Source: Calliopum simillimum (Eukaryota; Arthropoda; Insecta; Diptera; Lauxaniidae). Taken from it: a stretch of DNA of 64,000 nucleotides. Every line of letters starts with the position of its first letter. The stretch's first letter is position 1. The DNA is taken from contig OX638369.1 in the NCBI GenBank assembly GCA_951812925.1, forward strand, positions 23,279,329 through 23,343,328, in the 5' to 3' direction. The notes beneath the pieces were generated by a model. It was not told the DNA's origin. It worked only from the letters and a program-made list of their open reading frames with translations, and made no database searches. The translations under genes were made by a program, and so were the position numbers. Below are positions 58,456-64,000 of this stretch, piece by piece.

Positions 58456-60367
58456 TATCCATTAAAAATGACATAAATCTATATTTGCTTATGCTGTCCA
58501 GCAACGTATTTCAATTTCATTCCTGTGCGATAGATTTTTTCATTGGTAGAGTAGGTATCAGATTTTGTTTAAATTTTCTTAAATTGAAAATGAAAATTTT
58601 ATATCAAGACTCACTCCACTTTTGGTCATTTTCTTGGTTTTTTGTTGAACGTTTTATATGCACTCTTTTTTTCAAGCTTCTGACATATGGCGTATACAAA
58701 TAAATATTTTTGCATAAGTTAAGAATCTCTAGAATTTTACGCAAATTCGTTGAAGCATAAAAATGTTGTCTTTTCATGCAACAAATTACATTGAACCTAT
58801 TTCACTTTGTACGGTTCAATACTTTTCAAAGATTTTCTTAAAAAAAAAAAAAAAAAAATTGTTGTGCAGTGCCTTGAACCCAAGCAATTACGTATGTTTG
58901 ATGTTGTCGCTTTTATTGTTGGTTATTGTCCCACTATACCCGGTGACATGTCATCAAAAAAGCATTAAATATTTCACATTTTTACGAGCAAAACCATTTT
59001 TATCAAAAACCTGTCGTCCACCTGTTTTTGCGTGTGCAAAAGGTTATAGGTGATACAGCGACAGGATACCTACTAACGGATATGGTTGGATGGCATTGTG
59101 AAAGTAATTGAAAAGTTTAGACTATACAGCAAAGTTATATAGGGTATGTATGTGTGTGCTTAATATAAAAGATAAGCGCTTGTTGAGACAAAAAAAGAAA
59201 AAATATAAACATAAAAAATAAAATGTAAGTAAAATACACACATTCTTATATATATGTATGAATGTGCTTAATATAGAAAAGAAAAAAACAGCAAAGAAAG
59301 TTACACACACAGATAAACAACAGGAAACTCATTGATTTTGGTCGGAACGACGGTGTTGGCGACTACCGATTGTATGGGTGATCATAAAAAAGGTATACTT
59401 CCGCAAGGCTGCATTATTACTATTACTGCGACAGCAGCGGTGGCTGCTGCTGCTGCTCGGCCTAATGTGCTGTCAACTCGATGTCCCTTAGGGGCTTGTC
59501 AAGATTGTCAAAAAGAAAGGTGTGTTAAACAGCACACTCAAGGAATTTTCATGTTTTTTAAGAGGAAAATCTAAAATTAAAGGAATATTTTAAGACTCAA
59601 TAAAAACACTTGACAATTTTTTGCTTTGTAATAAGGAATTTATATTTTTTTGGTATTTAAAAAAATTCTGTCTTTAAATTATGGTTAAAACATATTAGTA
59701 GCTCATACTCTGTACTGCGAACAAAATTGTGCCGGTCTTGAGAGTGACCAAAAACTATGTATACTGAGAAATCTTAAAAAATTCATAGCTCCTTAACTGT
59801 TGAAGGTAGCATATTGGTTTTGGATTCATATCAAAGATAATTTTGTCTAATCTCCTAAGAAAGAAGATCGAATAAGAAGGCTTTACCCACTATATAGCCG
59901 TTTTATTAATCATAGTACTAATAAAGCATTTAAAATAGTGATTTTTTTAAATAACAGAAAAATTAATTTGTACCTATGATAATATCTTTAACAATTCAAG
60001 AATAATGATTTTTTTAACATTTTATATAATATAATCGAACGATACTTCTTCACAAAAATTACCATAACTTAGATAGTTCTTAAACGATATTCATGTTCTG
60101 ACCTATGTATATCGGAAATGAGTAATCGTAACTCTTCCTTAGGAAAATCTTAATGATTTTTGCAAGCTTTAACTTTTTGGCATTAGGGTGGTAAGAACTG
60201 AGGTGGGTAAGAACTAGAGCGTGTTACTTGATGTCAGTAGCACCTAGAAAGAAAAAAGATGCATAAATTTTGATATATCAAACCATAAGATAGGACTGTA
60301 AATGCCGAAGATGTAATGAAAAATGTTAAAGGGCGACCCCAACGTTCCGTCAAAAAAAAGGAGGTTT
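58456..60367. other. Gene-free stretch
   Basis: An 18-A run at 58841-58858; GCGACAGCAGCGGTGGCTGC-type tract near 59430-59458 within a short open frame (59332-59574) of no recognisable family. Nothing else supported. Confidence 0.45.
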
Positions 60368-60592
60368 TTATACCCTACATCCAGGGTATATTCACTTCGT
60401 TCTCACGTTTGCAACGTGGAGGAGGGGGTGTGGTAGGTATGAAAAAGTATATGTATTCTTGATCAGTATCACCTCCTGAGTCGATATAGCCATGTTCGTT
60501 GGTCTGTGTGTCTGAATGTCTGTCTGTGCGTTGAATTCATTTTAATATTTTTTTGGAGCAAGATAATTTGATGAAATTCAGTATACTACCTC

Positions 60593-60983
60593 AAGGGTGT
60601 CAGCGTTTTAAAATCACTGAGCCAAGCGCAGTCAGCGCAAAATTTTCTTTTTTACAACAAATTCAAATTCCCCGAAGGACAATAATCAGAAAAACAATTT
60701 TTTGTTTTTTTTCTTGGTGGCTCGTTTATAACAACAACAATATTTCAATAATTTCTAAAAATTCTGAGAACTTCAACACACGAAAAATTATTTGTTGTTT
60801 TTCTATGCGAAACAACAAAAAAAATTTTTCATAAATGTTTAATTCCGCGTAAATTTGACAAGCTCAAAAAATAACCACAAAAATTATTTCTATGATTGTT
60901 GTATTTCTGCGAAATTTGTATAATATTGAAATATTCTTTTTGTTGCAGTCGAGCCAAAATTGGCTCACTTTTGTTCTACGCTG
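60593..60983. mobile_element. 391 bp insertion with 8 bp target duplication (hAT-like)
   Basis: ACTACCTC occurs directly on both sides (60585-60592, 60984-60991) and the host repeat continues across it. Inner ends are AAGGGTGTCAGCG and CGCTG; further in, CACTGAGCCAA and its inverted relative TTGGCTCAC face each other. 8-base duplications are typical of hAT elements. The long inverted repeat is imperfect and no transposase is present. The open frame over 60553-60834 is not supported as a gene. Confidence 0.6.
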
Positions 60984-61017
60984 ACTACCTCGTCGTCAAA
61001 GTACGCGTCTAATTGAA

Positions 61018-61168
61018 TATGAGAACCAGCTGGAAAGGTCGCTGAGTAAGGAAAGCCAAGAATCGGAAAAGTCGTGACAAGAGATAAAAGTCATCGCAAT
61101 GGATCGTGACTATTAGAGACGTTTGATTTTGGCCCTATGCACTTCCTGGCAGTTACGAAAGAATACAT
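61018..61168 (+). mobile_element. RTE retrotransposon 3' end, copy 4
   Basis: Shares AACCAGCTGGAAAGGTCGCT, AAGAGATAAAAGTCATCGCA, ATGGATCGTGAC and TTTTGGCCCTATGCAC with the other RTE 3' ends, ending in GAATACATAT. Inserted in copy D between CGTCGTCAAAGT and AATGAGAAAAAGC. Confidence 0.8.
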
Positions 61169-61958
61169 ATAATGAGAAAAAGCAAAATTGGTCAACGGAT
61201 ACGCCTACCGCCCATACAAAAAATAGGAGTATTTTTTACGACAATGCAACCAAAATACACATAAATACTAAAGATGTTAAGCGCAAACTTTGAGCAAAAA
61301 CTAGTAGGCGTGACACCTCCCATATAAACAAAAGTTTTAAAATGCTATACAGAAGGAGTTTTTCGAGATAATCCAAATAAACTTTGCTAAGTCATTAAAA
61401 ATTATAGCTGCAAGCTCTGAGCAAATACTAGACATATTCAAACAGAAGACGTGCCACCTCTTATATATGCGAAAGCTTCAAACTGCTATACTGAAAACAA
61501 TTTTTGAGATAATCAAACTAAATTTCACTCAAACACTCAGAACAGTAAATGCAAGCTCGAAGCAAAAAATTTGCGAACTCGGACAAGAGGGCGTGGCACC
61601 TCCCATATCAGCAAAAGTTTCAAAAAGCTGTACTGAAAACGTTTTTAGAGATAACCCAATCAAATCTCACTTAAACTCTCGGTAGACTAAGTTCAAGTTC
61701 TACACAATAACAAGGAAAACTCAGAGAAGTCCCATCCTCCATATCAGCAAAAGTTTCAAAAAGCTGTAGTGAAAGCATTTTTTAAAATAGTGAAACCAAA
61801 ATTTTTCACAGATACTTGGAATAGTTAGTGCAAGATTCGAGCAAAAACTAAATGAATTCAGCCATGAAGTCTTGGCACTTCCCGTATAAGCAAAATTTTC
61901 AAAGTTGTGCTGTGTAGGGTACATTATTTTTTGGCCAGGCGAAGGACATCCTTACTAG

Positions 61959-63711
61959 TTTTTAATTGCCTTACTAAATGCTTTGGATTTGATTGTGTCC
62001 GGCGGACTGTTTTTTGCATGTAAGGCAATATAGTCTAAAGAACATCGGTTAAGAAATATCCAAGATTTTGAATGTTTTGTAAAACACTAATTTTTTCGAA
62101 GTTAGTAATTTTTCCATCTGCCAAAATCCACAAAAAAATTTAAGAAATTTTATTTAGCCTTTTTTTTTTTGGTTTCGTACTGAAATATAACCATATACTA
62201 AATTTCAGCAAAACCTGATTTATCTCTTTTTTCTGGTCCAGGCTGACAAAAATAATCAAATATCACGTCTTACCTCATTGTCAGTTGCTTACAAAGAGCC
62301 CGATAACGTGTCGCGACGCGGGAACTTGTGTACAACCATTTTCTCTTTATCACCAATTAGCTGTTTCTTCTGAATCATAATTTTGACAATTGGCAATCAA
62401 CTGTTCTGAAAGCGTGGTGGTTACACAGAATAATGGTCCAATTTTTGGTCTAAATATCCGTCAAGTGGTTACGGGATCGGTTGTCAAACACGTCTGGAAG
62501 TAACTATTCTACAACTGTTTGCTTGCTTAAATCCTGAGTATCAAATCAATTCAAGGCTTATCTGACTATAAATTCATGTTTTATTTTAAACTTAAGTTAT
62601 TTAGGTCTTAAAAAACTATAATAATGCTAAGCCACTGATGTGGACGCAAAGAAGAGTCGTCAATTTGAGTCCTCACAATAGTTATTTATAATAACATTTC
62701 TTATAAATAAATAAATGTAAAAATTATTGTCCCCTACTTTTGTGTGTTAATAATTAACATAGTTCTAAGTAACTTCCCATGTTCTATGCATTAAATTGGC
62801 AACATTCAACATTCAAATGTGTCCTTTCAAAGTCAAAGTGTATTCTGCAATTCTATACACATACCAACACGCACACACGCAATTAGTCACATGAGCCGTG
62901 GGCAAATTAATGTAAGGAAGTTATGTTAATGCAAAAAGGAGCAGCGCCGGAAAGAGTTGGGCGACCACACATTCAGCAGTGTGGGCACAAAAGTTAACCG
63001 AGGCATGGATGGCAATGCATGAATTTCAATTGTTACAAATTAGCTACGTCATTGTAACCAGAACGGTTGAATGTAAAAGCATTGTAATGATGTAAAGAAA
63101 TATCATATAAGAAGTATGTATAAAAAAATTATGTAAATTGGCTAAGACATCAAGTAAAAGTTGTAGGCAAACAAAAAAAAAAAAAAAAAAAATCCTTGAA
63201 ACCAAACTAAAATGCCAAATTTAACCAACAAGAGCCTCATTGTTGTTGTTGTTTTCGTCGTCGTCTTTTTAACCATGCGTCAAATAAATAACAATGTCAC
63301 AGTCACGCAGTTCCACATACACACATACGCACGCACTTTACAACTACTAACGAATTCTCTTTGATTTTGTATTCAAAATGCCTTCAGGATAATAAGAAAA
63401 AAGTCAAGTTGAAGTTGTACGGAAAAGAAAAACCTAAAGTAAATAAAAGAAAAGAAAAGAAAAAAAAAGATTTATATAAAATAAATTTGTCATTTCAAGT
63501 TCTTGCGAATGTGAGTGTGGGCGTAGTTGCTTTAATTTTTGGCCAATTTCCTAGATTGTTATAAAGGGTGTTTTCATGGAAGGAAAATTAAGATATTTTT
63601 TGGAAATAAATAATTTTAAAAAAATTAATCCTAATTACTTGCTAATTTGACACAAAATTATTGAAAAAACTTACAGATAAGTGAGATTACACCCATAAAT
63701 ATCAAAAAAAA
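61959..63711. other. Gene-free stretch
   Basis: Long A run at about 63173-63191, TTGTTGTTGTTG at 63241 and an AAAAGAAAAGAAAAG tract near 63447. The 63361-63564 frame is Lys-rich low complexity. No supported gene. Confidence 0.5.
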
Positions 63712-64000
63712 CTAGTAAAGTGGTATCTTCGGCCTGGCCAAAAATTAAATACCCTACACTGCATTTCAAGTATATTATTAGGAGAGTATAAGAACAAATT
63801 GATTATATGGGAAGTGCCACGACCTCACTTTCGAGCTTACCTTGATTTTGCATAGAGCTTGCATTTACTGTTTTGAGTGTTTGAGTAAAATTCGGTTAGG
63901 TTTTCTTAAAATATTCTTTCAGTATAGCATTTTAAAATTTTTGCTTATATGGGAGGTGCCATGCCCTCTTATCCGAGCTAACCTAGATCTTGCGCATAGC
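63712..64000 (-). mobile_element. mini-me/DINE-1-like dispersed repeat, copy E (cut by window end)
   Basis: Begins CTAGTAAAGTGG followed by CGGCCTGGCCAAAAATTAAA, TACCCTACACTGCA and two subrepeats with TATGGGAAGTGCCACGACC and TATGGGAGGTGCCATGCCC. Same end as 54525 and the complement of 61958. Continues beyond 64000. Confidence 0.85.

Larger units (their letters stand above)
60369..61958 (+). mobile_element. mini-me/DINE-1-like dispersed repeat, copy D, with nested insertions
   Basis: Starts TATACCCTACATCCAGGG, then the core TATTCTTGATCAGTATCACC and GAGTCGATATAGCCATG with GTCTGTGTGTCTGAATGTCT. Interrupted at 60593-60983 and again at about 61018-61168, then continues with CGGATACGCCTACCGCCCAT and four ~150 bp subrepeats. 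Ends TGGCCAGGCG..CCTTACTAG at 61958; a CTAG 3' end suits a Helitron-type element. The most complete copy in the window once insertions are subtracted. Confidence 0.85.

Noticed and set aside
59332..59574. 80-codon frame with Cys-rich end
   Set aside because: The alanine run comes from a GCTGCTGC tract and no domain is recognisable; no splice or promoter support.

Overview
This is an AT-rich stretch of insect nuclear genome, most likely from a higher fly (Diptera) and plausibly a tephritid fruit fly. The evidence is an intronless divergent ionotropic receptor, a DD41D (rosa-type) mariner, several mini-me/DINE-1-like repeats, other decayed mariner, Tc1, piggyBac, RTE and Gypsy elements, and abundant simple repeats. 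The species assignment is inference. There is no bacterial organisation, CRISPR array, rRNA or convincing tRNA gene.

Layout. 0-5 kb: end of a decayed non-LTR retroelement, then a 1.3 kb array of a single pentamer (TTGAG)n. 5-12 kb: a nearly intact DD41D mariner with one in-frame stop, a 0.6 kb fold-back element, and a ~114 bp satellite interrupted by a dispersed repeat that also occurs at 4.3 kb. 13-19 kb: an element built of inverted GGAAATAACGCC motifs, a one-armed copy of the 8.4 kb fold-back, tRNA-promoter-like boxes, and a 1.9 kb fold-back with ~800 bp arms. 22-29 kb: a degenerate CATGCGA-T repeat field split by a Tc1 fossil, a deleted mariner, a perfect 186 bp tandem duplication, and a 1.7 kb fold-back with tandem-repeat arms and a Helitron-like core. 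30-35 kb: two more fold-backs and an 8 bp minisatellite that reads open in several frames. 36-37.8 kb: the only intact host gene I can support, a 599-residue divergent ionotropic receptor on the minus strand. 38-49 kb: a tandem repeat, mini-me/DINE-1-like copy, Gypsy integrase remnant, 5'-truncated RTE element, dead mariner, a TTAA-flanked MITE and a decayed piggyBac element. 50-64 kb: minisatellites, two oppositely oriented ~170 bp arrays, and three further mini-me/DINE-1-like copies, one carrying nested insertions.

The strongest signal beyond known families is the set of long-inverted-repeat (fold-back) elements. Copies at 8441, 14229, 17267 and 32808 share ACAC(A/G)G-type ends and an AT-rich flank pattern. 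The first three also share collinear internal motifs, so they look like diverged members of one lineage without any recognisable transposase. I could not assign this lineage to a named superfamily. Apart from the receptor and the transposon proteins I see no genes acting together; most of the window is intergenic or intronic sequence reshaped by repeats.
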